Shown: one piece after another, positions 32,448 to 39,902 of the stretch
How the letters are laid out: every line of letters starts with the position of its first letter
Position numbering within the stretch: position 1 is the stretch's first letter
NCBI GenBank assembly: GCA_963652365.1
Contig: CAVJTH010000006.1
Span: 1 to 64,000, forward strand
DNA: 64,000 nt
Source of the DNA: Hallerella sp963652365
Lineage (GTDB): Bacteria > Fibrobacterota > Fibrobacteria > Fibrobacterales > Fibrobacteraceae
Direction: 5' to 3'
The notes under the pieces: model-generated
The model's input: only the letters and a program-made list of their open reading frames with translations
What the model was told of the DNA's origin: nothing
Database searches by the model: none
Program-made: the position numbers and the translations under genes

Positions 32448-33695
32448 ATGAAAATTTTTGCCGTTCTCCTTCTGTTCGGAATCTTCGCGACGAGCTTCGC
32501 CGCCCAGGGGCCTCGCCACAAGTCCCTTCGCGCCTACGCCATGGGAAACGCCCACGTCGCCATCGTGGATGACAAGGAAGCCATCTACTACAACTACGCG
32601 GGCCTAAACCAGATGGGCAGACTGGGAAACTTCAAGAAGTTCCCCGAACTCGGCTACTATCCCGGGAACTCGATCGACATGCGGATAAACGCCGGCGGGG
32701 CGGGTCCGCTCAACGAAGCCCGCAACGTTTACGATTTTTCGGAAGATCTGCAGGATCTCTACAGCCGCGCAAAGAAAGCGTCCAAGGGCATGGACGTTTC
32801 CGCCGAGCGGGCGTTCGCCGATTCGCTTGCGGCGCATCCCGAACTGACCCGGAAGCTGAACCAGTTCGACCATCTTCTCTTTACGCTCGTCGCCAAGGCG
32901 GACGCGGAACTGGCCTTTCACAATTTCGGCGGCGCCATCTGGGTCGATGGAACCGTTTCTCCCTATATCGACAACGGAATCATCGTGCCGTTCTTCGGAA
33001 TCGACACGTTTTACGTCGATGCGGTCGCGCAGTTCGGCGGGGCCTATGGCATCACGGAGAACCTTGCCGTCGGCGCGGGATTCAAGATGGCGAAGCGCGA
33101 GACGATGAAAATATTTCGCATCGACGTTTCCAGTTTCGAAAGCCTCGGGGACACCCTCGACGACCGCGTCGATAGGGTCCATTCCGATTTCACTTCGTGG
33201 GATGACCTGGGATTCGGCATGGATCTGGGAATTCTCTACCGCGCGGGACGGGAGTTTCGCCTGGGAGCCTCGTGCAACAACATCTTCTTCAACGAGCTAG
33301 GCGGAGAGCGCATTCTCCCGAACCTCACGTTCGGCATGGCCTACAGCCCGCGCCTTTTCAACCGGAACACGGCGTTTTCCCGCAAGGTGAACTTCGCTCT
33401 CGATTTCGAGGACGCCCTTTCGACAACGCACAACTACAAGACGCTCAGCCACCTGAACTTCGGCATGGAAATCGAGCAGGTCCTTCTCGCGTTCCCGGGC
33501 TACAACGACAACCTGCGGCTCTTGAAGCTCCGCCTTTCCGGAGGCTTCCATGGCGGCTATCCGTCTGCGGGAATCGCTATCGAGATGTTCCGGTTCGTGG
33601 AAGTGGAATTCGCCACGTGGGGCGAAGAACGCGGCTACTACACGGGCCAGAACGAGAGTCGCATCTACATGGCGGAAGTCAGCCTGGGATTCTAG
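32448..33695 (+). CDS. Outer-membrane protein, PorV/FadL-like barrel
   Basis: The 415-residue protein has a signal peptide (MKIFAVLLLFGIFATSFA), then KSLRAYAMGNAHVAIVDD and EAIYYNYAGLNQMG, a start typical of PorV/UPF0164/FadL-type barrels, where the signature is a GNA-x-x-A segment followed by a NPAGL-like motif. Many amphipathic strands follow, ending in YMAEVSLGF with a C-terminal Phe as in BAM substrates. ATG 32448 has AAGGA 7 nt upstream; a longer frame overlaps the upstream lipoprotein and is ignored. It is probably co-transcribed with that lipoprotein. Confidence 0.75.
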   Translation: MKIFAVLLLFGIFATSFAAQGPRHKSLRAYAMGNAHVAIVDDKEAIYYNYAGLNQMGRLGNFKKFPELGYYPGNSIDMRINAGGAGPLNEARNVYDFSEDLQDLYSRAKKASKGMDVSAERAFADSLAAHPELTRKLNQFDHLLFTLVAKADAELAFHNFGGAIWVDGTVSPYIDNGIIVPFFGIDTFYVDAVAQFGGAYGITENLAVGAGFKMAKRETMKIFRIDVSSFESLGDTLDDRVDRVHSDFTSWDDLGFGMDLGILYRAGREFRLGASCNNIFFNELGGERILPNLTFGMAYSPRLFNRNTAFSRKVNFALDFEDALSTTHNYKTLSHLNFGMEIEQVLLAFPGYNDNLRLLKLRLSGGFHGGYPSAGIAIEMFRFVEVEFATWGEERGYYTGQNESRIYMAEVSLGF

Positions 33696-33724
33696 AAATA
33701 GTGCACAAAAGTTCACAAATTATC

Positions 33725-33730
33725 TATATT
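33725..33730 (+). promoter_or_regulatory. -10-like element abutting ruvA
   Basis: TATATT ends 7 nt before the ruvA ATG (spacer GGGAACC), preceded by an AT-rich TTATC. There is no Shine-Dalgarno sequence at a normal distance. Confidence 0.4.
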
Positions 33731-33737
33731 GGGAACC

Positions 33738-34328
33738 ATGATTGAAAGACTTCACGGAATTCTTGTGGAACGCCACCCGACATTTGCCGTCGTCGAATGC
33801 GGCGGCGTGGGCTACGGCGTCCAGATCTCGGCAAGGACCGGGGAACGCCTTCCCGCGGAAGGCTCGGAAATCACGCTGCTTGCGCACCTGGTCGTACGCG
33901 AAGACTCCATGGAGCTTTTCGGCTTTGCGGACGCCAAGGAAAAGGAGCTCTTCCTGAACATGATTGCCGTCTCCGGCGTAGGCCCTAAAACCGCGCAGCG
34001 AATCCTCTCGGGAATTTCCCCGGAAGACTTCCTTGCGATTATCGCCCGCGGCGACAAGGCCGCCCTCGGAAAGATCAAGGGCGTCGGCAAGAAGACCGCG
34101 GAAATGTTCGTCCTGAACCTGAAGGACAAGGCTCTAGCGCTCTCGTCGGTTTCCGGAAGCGAAACTCCCGCGCTCCTTTCGGCAAGCGAAAGCGAAGCGC
34201 TCCAGGCGCTCCACACGCTCGGCGTCAAGGATCCCGCCGCCCAGAAGGCGGTCGAAAAGGCGGTCGAAACGCTCGGGCCGGGCGCAAGCGTCACGGCGCT
34301 CATCCCCGAAGCCCTCAAGCACATCTAG
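33738..34328 (+). CDS. ruvA: Holliday junction branch migration protein RuvA
   Basis: This 196-residue protein has the RuvA order: an N-terminal OB-fold (MIERLHGILVERHP, VVREDSMELFGFAD), two helix-hairpin-helix motifs (ISGVGPKTAQRIL-like at VSGVGPKTAQRIL and KGVGKKTAEMFVL) and a C-terminal helical domain that contacts RuvB. ATG 33738 starts at the family's usual position; an in-frame TTG 9 nt upstream lies inside the -10-like element and is rejected. ruvB follows 9 nt later. Confidence 0.95.
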   Translation: MIERLHGILVERHPTFAVVECGGVGYGVQISARTGERLPAEGSEITLLAHLVVREDSMELFGFADAKEKELFLNMIAVSGVGPKTAQRILSGISPEDFLAIIARGDKAALGKIKGVGKKTAEMFVLNLKDKALALSSVSGSETPALLSASESEALQALHTLGVKDPAAQKAVEKAVETLGPGASVTALIPEALKHI

Positions 34329-34337
34329 CGAGGCTTC

Positions 34338-35360
34338 ATGTCGGAACGCATCATCTCTCCCGAAAGGGAAAACAGCGAAGAAGCGGAAATCGAGCGCAGC
34401 CTCCGACCGGAATCCCTTTCGGAATTCACCGGCGAGGATCACATCAAGGAAAGCCTCCAGATAGCCATCGAAGCGGCGAGACGCCGCGGCGAATCGCTCG
34501 ACCACTGCCTCTTTGCCGGGCCTCCCGGCCTGGGCAAGACGACGCTTGCGGGAATCATCGCGAGGGAAATGGGCGTCGGCATCCACATCACGAGCGGTCC
34601 CGTTCTCGAAAAGGCGAGCGACCTTGCCGGAATTCTCACGAGTCTCGGCGAAAACGATGTTCTCTTTATCGACGAGATTCACCGTCTAAGCCGCGTCATC
34701 GAGGAATATCTCTACCCCGCGATGGAAGACTTCCGGCTAGACATCATGCTGGACTCGGGGCCGGCAGCCCGCAGCGTGAACCTTCCGCTCAAGCACTTTA
34801 CGCTCGTCGGCGCCACGACCCGCACCGGGCTTCTCACGGGACCGCTCCGCGACCGTTTCGGATTGCACTACCGGCTCGACCTGTATCCGGCAAGGGATTT
34901 GCAAAAGATTCTCGTCCGCAGCGCAAAGATCTTGAATGTCCGAATCACGGACGAAGCGGCGACCATCCTAAGTTCGCGTTGCCGGGGAACGCCGCGCATC
35001 GCGAACCGGGTCCTCAGACGGGCGCGCGACGTGGCGGAAGTCCGCGGCGAAGGCGTCATCGACAACGAAGTCGCGGAACGCACGCTGAAAATGCTCGGCA
35101 TCGACCAGCTCGGACTCGACCCGATGGACAGGAAGATTCTTTCCACCATCGCGAACCATTTTTCGGGCGGTCCCGTGGGGCTCGGAACCATCGGAGCGTC
35201 CCTCGGCGAAGAACCGGACACGCTCGAAGAGGTTTACGAGCCGTTTCTCATCCAGCAGGGATTGCTTTCCCGCACCCCGCGCGGTCGCGTTCTCACGCAA
35301 AACGCCTACAGGGCGCTGCACATTCCCGTTCCCAAGGGTTCCCAGGGAGAACTGTTCTAG
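34338..35360 (+). CDS. ruvB: Holliday junction helicase RuvB
   Basis: The 340-residue AAA+ motor shows LRPESLSEFTGEDHIKE at the N-terminus, Walker A GPPGLGKTTLA, Walker B VLFIDEIHR, sensor GATTRTGLLTGPLRDRF and a C-terminal winged helix with GLLSRTPRGRVLT. With RuvA it drives branch migration of Holliday junctions. ATG 34338 has GAGG upstream. The last 4 nt overlap the converging DUF975-like gene. Confidence 0.96.
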   Translation: MSERIISPERENSEEAEIERSLRPESLSEFTGEDHIKESLQIAIEAARRRGESLDHCLFAGPPGLGKTTLAGIIAREMGVGIHITSGPVLEKASDLAGILTSLGENDVLFIDEIHRLSRVIEEYLYPAMEDFRLDIMLDSGPAARSVNLPLKHFTLVGATTRTGLLTGPLRDRFGLHYRLDLYPARDLQKILVRSAKILNVRITDEAATILSSRCRGTPRIANRVLRRARDVAEVRGEGVIDNEVAERTLKMLGIDQLGLDPMDRKILSTIANHFSGGPVGLGTIGASLGEEPDTLEEVYEPFLIQQGLLSRTPRGRVLTQNAYRALHIPVPKGSQGELF

Positions 35361-35944
35361 ACCTTGGGAACGGAATCCGTCGAAGACTTTGCGTCAAACC
35401 GCAAGGTTTCATACAGCTCGGCGAGCGCAACCAGGCTGACTCCCGGAATGAACATCGACATCACATAGACCTTGAAAAGCTTTATCCGGTAGCCATAGAC
35501 TATCGCACGGCTTTCCTGGACGACCTGCACCGCGGAATACTCCGGATGGTCTATCAGAATGAACCAGATGAGCGAGCCGGGCACGAGAAGTTCGTTGTGC
35601 GGCATACGGCAAAGCCCCTTGAGCATGACGATCTTGAAAAAAACGGCCGGCCGCCGCAAGCCGAAAAAGAGTCTGAGGACGTTGAGCCTGTGGTTTCTCG
35701 CGATGTCGAGATGGCAAGCGTAGATTCCCACGGGAAGCATTATCAGGCAATACCCGTATGCGATAATGGGCACGAGCCGCGGAAATGTCGGATTGAATTT
35801 CACCCAGTGAAAAAGCATCGCCAGATAGAAAACAAGAAAGAACAGTGAAAGTCCATAGATAAAGAACGAAAAGCCCCACTTTCCCTTCATGTCGCGAAAG
35901 GCCTTTTTGCAGATTTCCGTACAAGAAATTTCCGATTCGTCCAT
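35357..35944 (-). CDS. Integral membrane protein, DUF975-like
   Basis: The 195-residue protein has an N-terminal soluble segment (CTEICKKAFRDMKGKWG) and four to five membrane helices (FSFFIYGLSLFFLVFYLAMLF, LVPIIAYGYCLIMLPVGIYA and later ones). The RDMKGKW start followed by multiple helices and a late ESRAIVYGYRIKLFKVYV resembles DUF975 proteins (S-x-x-MMKGxxxxxF near the end); the match is loose. ATG 35944 is chosen because GGAG lies 7 nt upstream. Function is unknown. It converges on ruvB. Confidence 0.6.
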   Translation of the reverse strand: MDESEISCTEICKKAFRDMKGKWGFSFFIYGLSLFFLVFYLAMLFHWVKFNPTFPRLVPIIAYGYCLIMLPVGIYACHLDIARNHRLNVLRLFFGLRRPAVFFKIVMLKGLCRMPHNELLVPGSLIWFILIDHPEYSAVQVVQESRAIVYGYRIKLFKVYVMSMFIPGVSLVALAELYETLRFDAKSSTDSVPKV

Positions 35945-36268
35945 CAGGTTCTCCGGGGTTGTTTCCAATATATATCGAAACTTTTTCGGACGCAAGTTTC
36001 TGCCAAGGCTTTTCGCAGCGAAAGGCCAAAAATCTTCCCGCTTTTTGCAATCTCATCGCCAGGCAAATCGAATCTCGGCAGAAAAGCAGGAAAAAAAGCC
36101 ATGTCAACCCTTTTCGACAAGGAAATCCCTGAATGCCACATTATTCGTTGATGAAAGAACGGTTCGGCCTTGGGCCGATGCTTGCCAAGACGGGACTCTC
36201 TTTACTCTAGGCCAAACTGTCCAGAAAACTGTCCGCACACTCCTTTAAATTATTAGTATAATAGGCGC
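35945..36268. other. Divergent intergenic region between the DUF975-like gene and aspartoacylase
   Basis: These 324 bases hold no convincing gene. Small open frames on both strands lack ribosome binding sites and recognisable sequence. The left end is AT-rich (TATATATCG near 35970) and probably holds the promoter of the minus-strand gene. The right end holds TATAAT next to the aspartoacylase start codon. The middle resembles decayed coding sequence but matched nothing I know. Confidence 0.5.
36257..36262 (+). promoter_or_regulatory. Consensus -10 abutting the aspartoacylase start
   Basis: A perfect TATAAT is followed by AGGCGC and the ATG at 36269, leaving no room for a ribosome binding site. 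It is the clearest single example of the leaderless pattern. Confidence 0.5.
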
Positions 36269-37162
36269 ATGGATTCTATTCAGACAATCGTCATCGCCGG
36301 CGGCACCCACGGCAACGAACTCACGGGAATCAAGCTCTGCGAAAAATGGAGCGCGGACAGCAAGCTCTATGCGGACAGGTGCCCTTCCGCAAGAATCACC
36401 CTGGTCCACGCAAACATCGAAGCGACCGCGGCCTGCCGCAGATACATCGACAAGGACCTGAACAGGAGCTTCGCCGAAAGCCTCCTTTCCCTGAAATCCC
36501 CGGAAGCCTACGAAATTCGCCGCGCGCAAGAACTCGACGATCGGTTCGGGCCCAAAGGTCCTTTCACCCGAACCGATCTGCTCATCGACGTCCACAACAC
36601 GACATCGAACATGGGAATCTGCCTGATCCTTTCGGCAAAGGACCCCTTCACGATGCGCGCCAGCGCGGAAATCGCCCACGAGTTTTCGAACGCGTTCATC
36701 TACTACCAGCCGGAAGAACGCGGAGAATCGCCCTACTTCGGAACGGTCGCCAAGGCGGACATCTGCCTGGAAGTCGGACCGCAACCCCACGGCACGCTCG
36801 ACGCGAAGCTCTTCCGGGAAACCGAGCGGGTCGTACTTCGCTACCTGGAACTCGCCGAGGAATGGAACGCGGGAACTCTCCAGAAAAAGCCGAAGAAAAA
36901 AGTCGAAATCTACACGCAATACCGGGATATCGACTACCCGCGCGACCGGTCTGGAAGAATAACGGCAATGGTCCATCCTAACCTGAGAAACGGAGACTAC
37001 GGCGAAGTCAAGCCCGGCGACCCTCTTTTCCAGACATTCGACTACAGGACAATCCCCTATGACGGCGAACGCAGCGTCTGGCCCATTTTCATCGACGAAA
37101 GCGCCTACTACGAAAAGCGTCTCGCGATGAGTCTCACCGTCAAGACATCGGAGGAATGGTAA
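36269..37162 (+). CDS. Aspartoacylase (N-acyl-aspartate amidohydrolase), ASPA type
   Basis: This 297-residue M14-family zinc hydrolase is close to animal aspartoacylase along its length. It has the zinc ligands His14 and Glu17 in IAGGTHGNELTG, DLNRSF, YEIRRAQELDDRFGPK, the third ligand His109 in DVHNTTSNMG and the catalytic Glu168 in LEVGPQPHG. A C-terminal domain follows with DYPRDRSGRITAMVHPNL and AYYEKR. It would split N-acetylaspartate or a related N-acylamino acid into acid and aspartate. Close neighbours are a small hypothetical protein (1-nt overlap with its ATG) and a HAD phosphatase. No Shine-Dalgarno precedes the ATG. Confidence 0.9.
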   Translation: MDSIQTIVIAGGTHGNELTGIKLCEKWSADSKLYADRCPSARITLVHANIEATAACRRYIDKDLNRSFAESLLSLKSPEAYEIRRAQELDDRFGPKGPFTRTDLLIDVHNTTSNMGICLILSAKDPFTMRASAEIAHEFSNAFIYYQPEERGESPYFGTVAKADICLEVGPQPHGTLDAKLFRETERVVLRYLELAEEWNAGTLQKKPKKKVEIYTQYRDIDYPRDRSGRITAMVHPNLRNGDYGEVKPGDPLFQTFDYRTIPYDGERSVWPIFIDESAYYEKRLAMSLTVKTSEEW

Positions 37163-37782
37163 TGAAAGAAGAAACCGGCGAACCCAGGGAACTTTCCACC
37201 GACGAAAAGATCGATTCGCTTCTCGCGCTGATCGAATCCCAGCGCAAAGCGCCCTACACGTCCCGATTCGACGAAATCCTCGACGGGTTCGAAGACTTCC
37301 TGATCACGCGACCCGCGCCCCCCAGGGAATGGCAAGACCGTTTCGACGCATCCGGCAAGAAGTTCGACTACTGGCAGATAGTCCTCCCGGCGGACTTCCA
37401 GGATCCCTTCGAAGACGACCTGGGAAACATCCGGCGCCTGCGGAACGAGTTTTCCGCCACGAGACCGTCCATGGCGCTAGAGCATCTTCTCGTCACGCGG
37501 AACTATTTTCTCTACGAAAACGGGCACGCGTCCCCGATTCCCGCTCCACGTCCCATCCTGATGCTCGAAAGCATGGACGACGAAAAATCCAAAATCGACT
37601 GGGACTGCTGCTTCACCCTTTTCGGCGACGGAAGCTTTTACGCCTACAACCTCGACCAGGACAACGAAGAGGAACTCGGCGAAGACTTCAAGAGCATCCT
37701 CAAGGAGAGGATCGGCGTACTTTCCGAAATGCGGCTGGTCGTTCCGGCCGAAGGCCGCGACTACGGAATCATCACAAACTAA
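37162..37782 (+). CDS. Hypothetical protein
   Basis: This 206-residue acidic protein has no signal peptide or membrane segment and is probably cytoplasmic. Visible features are WQDRFDASGKKFDYWQIVLP, an RNYFLYENGHASPIPAPRP turn and a FTLFGDGSFYAYNLDQDNEEELGE stretch (described here in parts). I do not recognise a family. ATG 37162 is preferred to the in-frame ATG 37156 because GGAGGA lies 6 nt before it. The gene overlaps the aspartoacylase stop by one base and precedes the HAD gene by 20 nt, so all three probably form an operon. Confidence 0.6.
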   Translation: MKEETGEPRELSTDEKIDSLLALIESQRKAPYTSRFDEILDGFEDFLITRPAPPREWQDRFDASGKKFDYWQIVLPADFQDPFEDDLGNIRRLRNEFSATRPSMALEHLLVTRNYFLYENGHASPIPAPRPILMLESMDDEKSKIDWDCCFTLFGDGSFYAYNLDQDNEEELGEDFKSILKERIGVLSEMRLVVPAEGRDYGIITN

Positions 37783-37802
37783 CGCCAGGAATCCAAGACT
37801 CG

Positions 37803-38666
37803 ATGGAAGCGTTCGAACGGGAAATCTACGCCCATTATTTTAGACACGGAAACATCCGACAGACGCAAGGCGAGCCGCAAGACGTTTCGCTCGACTTTCT
37901 CGTCGAAAAATACGAAGCGTTCCTCTTTGACGCGTTCGGAACATTCTACGCCCAGCACGAAGCGCTCTATCCCGGCGCGCTCGAAATGTATAAAAAGGTC
38001 CGCGCCGCCCAAAAGCCCATGCGGCTCGTGACAAACGCCGCCTCCGCGGCCATCCCGCAGCTCGCGGAAAGCCTCGCCCGGATGCAGATCCCGTTCGACG
38101 TCTCCGAAATCGTCTCGTCGGGAACTCTCTTCCCCGCTTTCGCCAGGGAAAGCGCCATTCGCGAGGCCTTCTACATCGGGCGACCGGGCGGAGCCTCCTT
38201 CCTCGAAGCGGCCGGCGTCCGGATCTCCGAAAATCCCGCGGAAGCGACCGTCATCGTTTCCGCAACGGGCAAGGAAGAAGCCATCTTCGAGCGAGCCATA
38301 AAAATCTTGAAACGTCCGGGAGCAAGGCTCGTCGTGCTGAACCCGGACGCCTGGGCGCCGCGCATCGGAAAGCCACGGGATCCCGTTTCGGGCGCCTACG
38401 CCCACAGGCTCTACAGGGAGACAAAGCCACGGGTCTTCTACTTCGGAAAGCCCTTTCGGCAAATCTTCGACCGCGCGCTCGCGACGCTTCCGCGCCCCAT
38501 GCGAGCGGTCATGATCGGCGACACGCTCGCCACGGACATCGGAGGCGCAAGAAACGCGGGAATCGACGCGGCGCTCCTCGTCGGCAGAAACGAACCCGCC
38601 GCGGAGCTCGCCGAAGACGAAAAGTTCCTGGGCGTTCGACCGAACTACTATTTGACGGCAATTTGA
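37803..38666 (+). CDS. HAD-IIA hydrolase, NagD-like
   Basis: The 287-residue protein has the NagD/HAD-IIA layout: motif I FLFDAFGTFYAQHEALYPGA (the second Asp of DxD is replaced by Phe-Gly, giving DAFG), motif II RLVTNAASA, a C2 cap and then a Lys-containing YFGKP with motif III VMIGDTLATDIGGARNAGIDAALLVG. The usual DxDGT is DAFGT here, so the acid/base residue is altered and activity may differ from ordinary phosphatases. The start ATG 37803 has AGGAA upstream at a long spacing. It follows the small hypothetical gene after 20 nt. Confidence 0.75.
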   Translation: MEAFEREIYAHYFRHGNIRQTQGEPQDVSLDFLVEKYEAFLFDAFGTFYAQHEALYPGALEMYKKVRAAQKPMRLVTNAASAAIPQLAESLARMQIPFDVSEIVSSGTLFPAFARESAIREAFYIGRPGGASFLEAAGVRISENPAEATVIVSATGKEEAIFERAIKILKRPGARLVVLNPDAWAPRIGKPRDPVSGAYAHRLYRETKPRVFYFGKPFRQIFDRALATLPRPMRAVMIGDTLATDIGGARNAGIDAALLVGRNEPAAELAEDEKFLGVRPNYYLTAI

Positions 38667-38812
38667 AGACATCCCCTTGCCAGGAACCGGGTCTCTATGC
38701 TAAATTTGATTTCAAAATCAAGGACATCCCCCATCGCTTCGGGGAAACGGAACCCGCCCAAAGCCTTTTGGACCGGTTTTTTTGTTTTTCCCGAAAAAGG
38801 ACCTGATCTAAA

Positions 38813-39766
38813 ATGATTGACAGAAACAAGCATTTGCTGCGCCTCGCCGACTGGGACGAGGAACGCATTCTCGAAACGATCGATATCGCGATGCGTCTCA
38901 AGAAGGAAGTCCACGCCGGACAGTATTCCGACCGTTTCCAGGGACAGTCCATCGGGATGTTCTTCGAAAAGCCGTCGCTCCGCACCATCACGACATTCCA
39001 GGTCGGCATGAACCAGCTCGGAGGCTCCGCGGTACTGCTTTCCCCGGATTCCATCGGGCTCGGAAAGCGCGAAAGCGTCCACGACGTCGCCTGCTGCCTC
39101 TCCCGCTGGGTGAACGCGCTCGTCGTCCGCTGCTTCAAGCAGGAACTGGTCGAAAAGCTCGCCGAATACGGATCGATTCCCGTCATAAACGCCCTGACCG
39201 ACGACTCCCACCCCTGCCAGGCCTTCGCCTTCGCCGAGACCATCCGCGAAAATCTCGGAGACTTCGCGGGCAAGACCGTCGCCTTCATCGGGGACGGCAA
39301 CAATGTCGCGAACTCCTTCCTCGTCCTCTGCGCAAGGCTCGGCATGAACTTTACGCTCGCGTGTCCCAAGGGCTACGAGCAGCCGCAATCCCTCATCCAG
39401 GAAATGGAGCCGTTCTTCAGAAAGCGCGGAACCGCCTACCGTCTCTTCCACGATCCGAAAGAAGCCGTCAAGGACGCGGACATCCTGTATAGCGACGTCT
39501 GGGTCAGCATGGGCCAGGAAGGCGAAAAGGAATCCAAGCAGAACCACTTCAAGCCGTTCCAGATAAACGACGAGCTTCTGAAGCTCGCTCCGGAAACCTG
39601 CAAGGTGAGCCACTGTCTCCCGGCGCACCGCGGCGAGGAAATCACGGATTCCGTCATGGACAACCCACGCGTGAATCTCGCCTTCGAGGAAGCGGAAAAC
39701 CGTCTGCACGCCCACAAGGCCGTGCTCTGGCAGCTGATGAAAGCGACCGCGGAACTCGGCAAGTGA
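38813..39766 (+). CDS. argF: Ornithine carbamoyltransferase
   Basis: The 317-residue protein carries out the carbamoyl phosphate plus ornithine step of arginine synthesis. Seen are the carbamoyl phosphate loop FEKPSLRTITTF (Ser55, Arg57, Thr58), the HPCQ motif, an IGDGNNVANSF segment, VSMGQE and the active-site HCLPAHRGEEI. In the usual STRTR loop the last Arg is Ile59 and the Thr is Leu56. SMG and HCLPA favour ornithine over acetyl- or succinylornithine, but the altered loop leaves some doubt. An AAGGA box precedes the ATG. A terminator follows. Confidence 0.9.
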   Translation: MIDRNKHLLRLADWDEERILETIDIAMRLKKEVHAGQYSDRFQGQSIGMFFEKPSLRTITTFQVGMNQLGGSAVLLSPDSIGLGKRESVHDVACCLSRWVNALVVRCFKQELVEKLAEYGSIPVINALTDDSHPCQAFAFAETIRENLGDFAGKTVAFIGDGNNVANSFLVLCARLGMNFTLACPKGYEQPQSLIQEMEPFFRKRGTAYRLFHDPKEAVKDADILYSDVWVSMGQEGEKESKQNHFKPFQINDELLKLAPETCKVSHCLPAHRGEEITDSVMDNPRVNLAFEEAENRLHAHKAVLWQLMKATAELGK

Positions 39767-39787
39767 CCGAATCCGGAACCGCCTTTC

Positions 39788-39817
39788 GCCCTGCCTCGCG
39801 CAGGGCATTTTTGTTTT
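39788..39817 (+). terminator. Rho-independent terminator after argF
   Basis: GCCCTGC (39788-39794), loop CTCGC and GCAGGGC (39800-39806) followed by ATTTTTGTTTT. Confidence 0.85.
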
Positions 39818-39866
39818 CCCAAGCGCCATCCGCAGAAAAAAGGGCTATCTTTTTCAAAAGAAAGTC

Positions 39867-39872
39867 TATATT
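39867..39872 (+). promoter_or_regulatory. -10-like motif of the beta-helix protein gene
   Basis: AGTC-TATATT-GT is a variant of the extended -10 seen before lysS and rpsD. It leaves a leader of about 25 nt containing GAGG. Confidence 0.4.
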
Positions 39873-39902
39873 GTAGGCAGATATTCCCTTGCGAGGTTTT
39901 CC

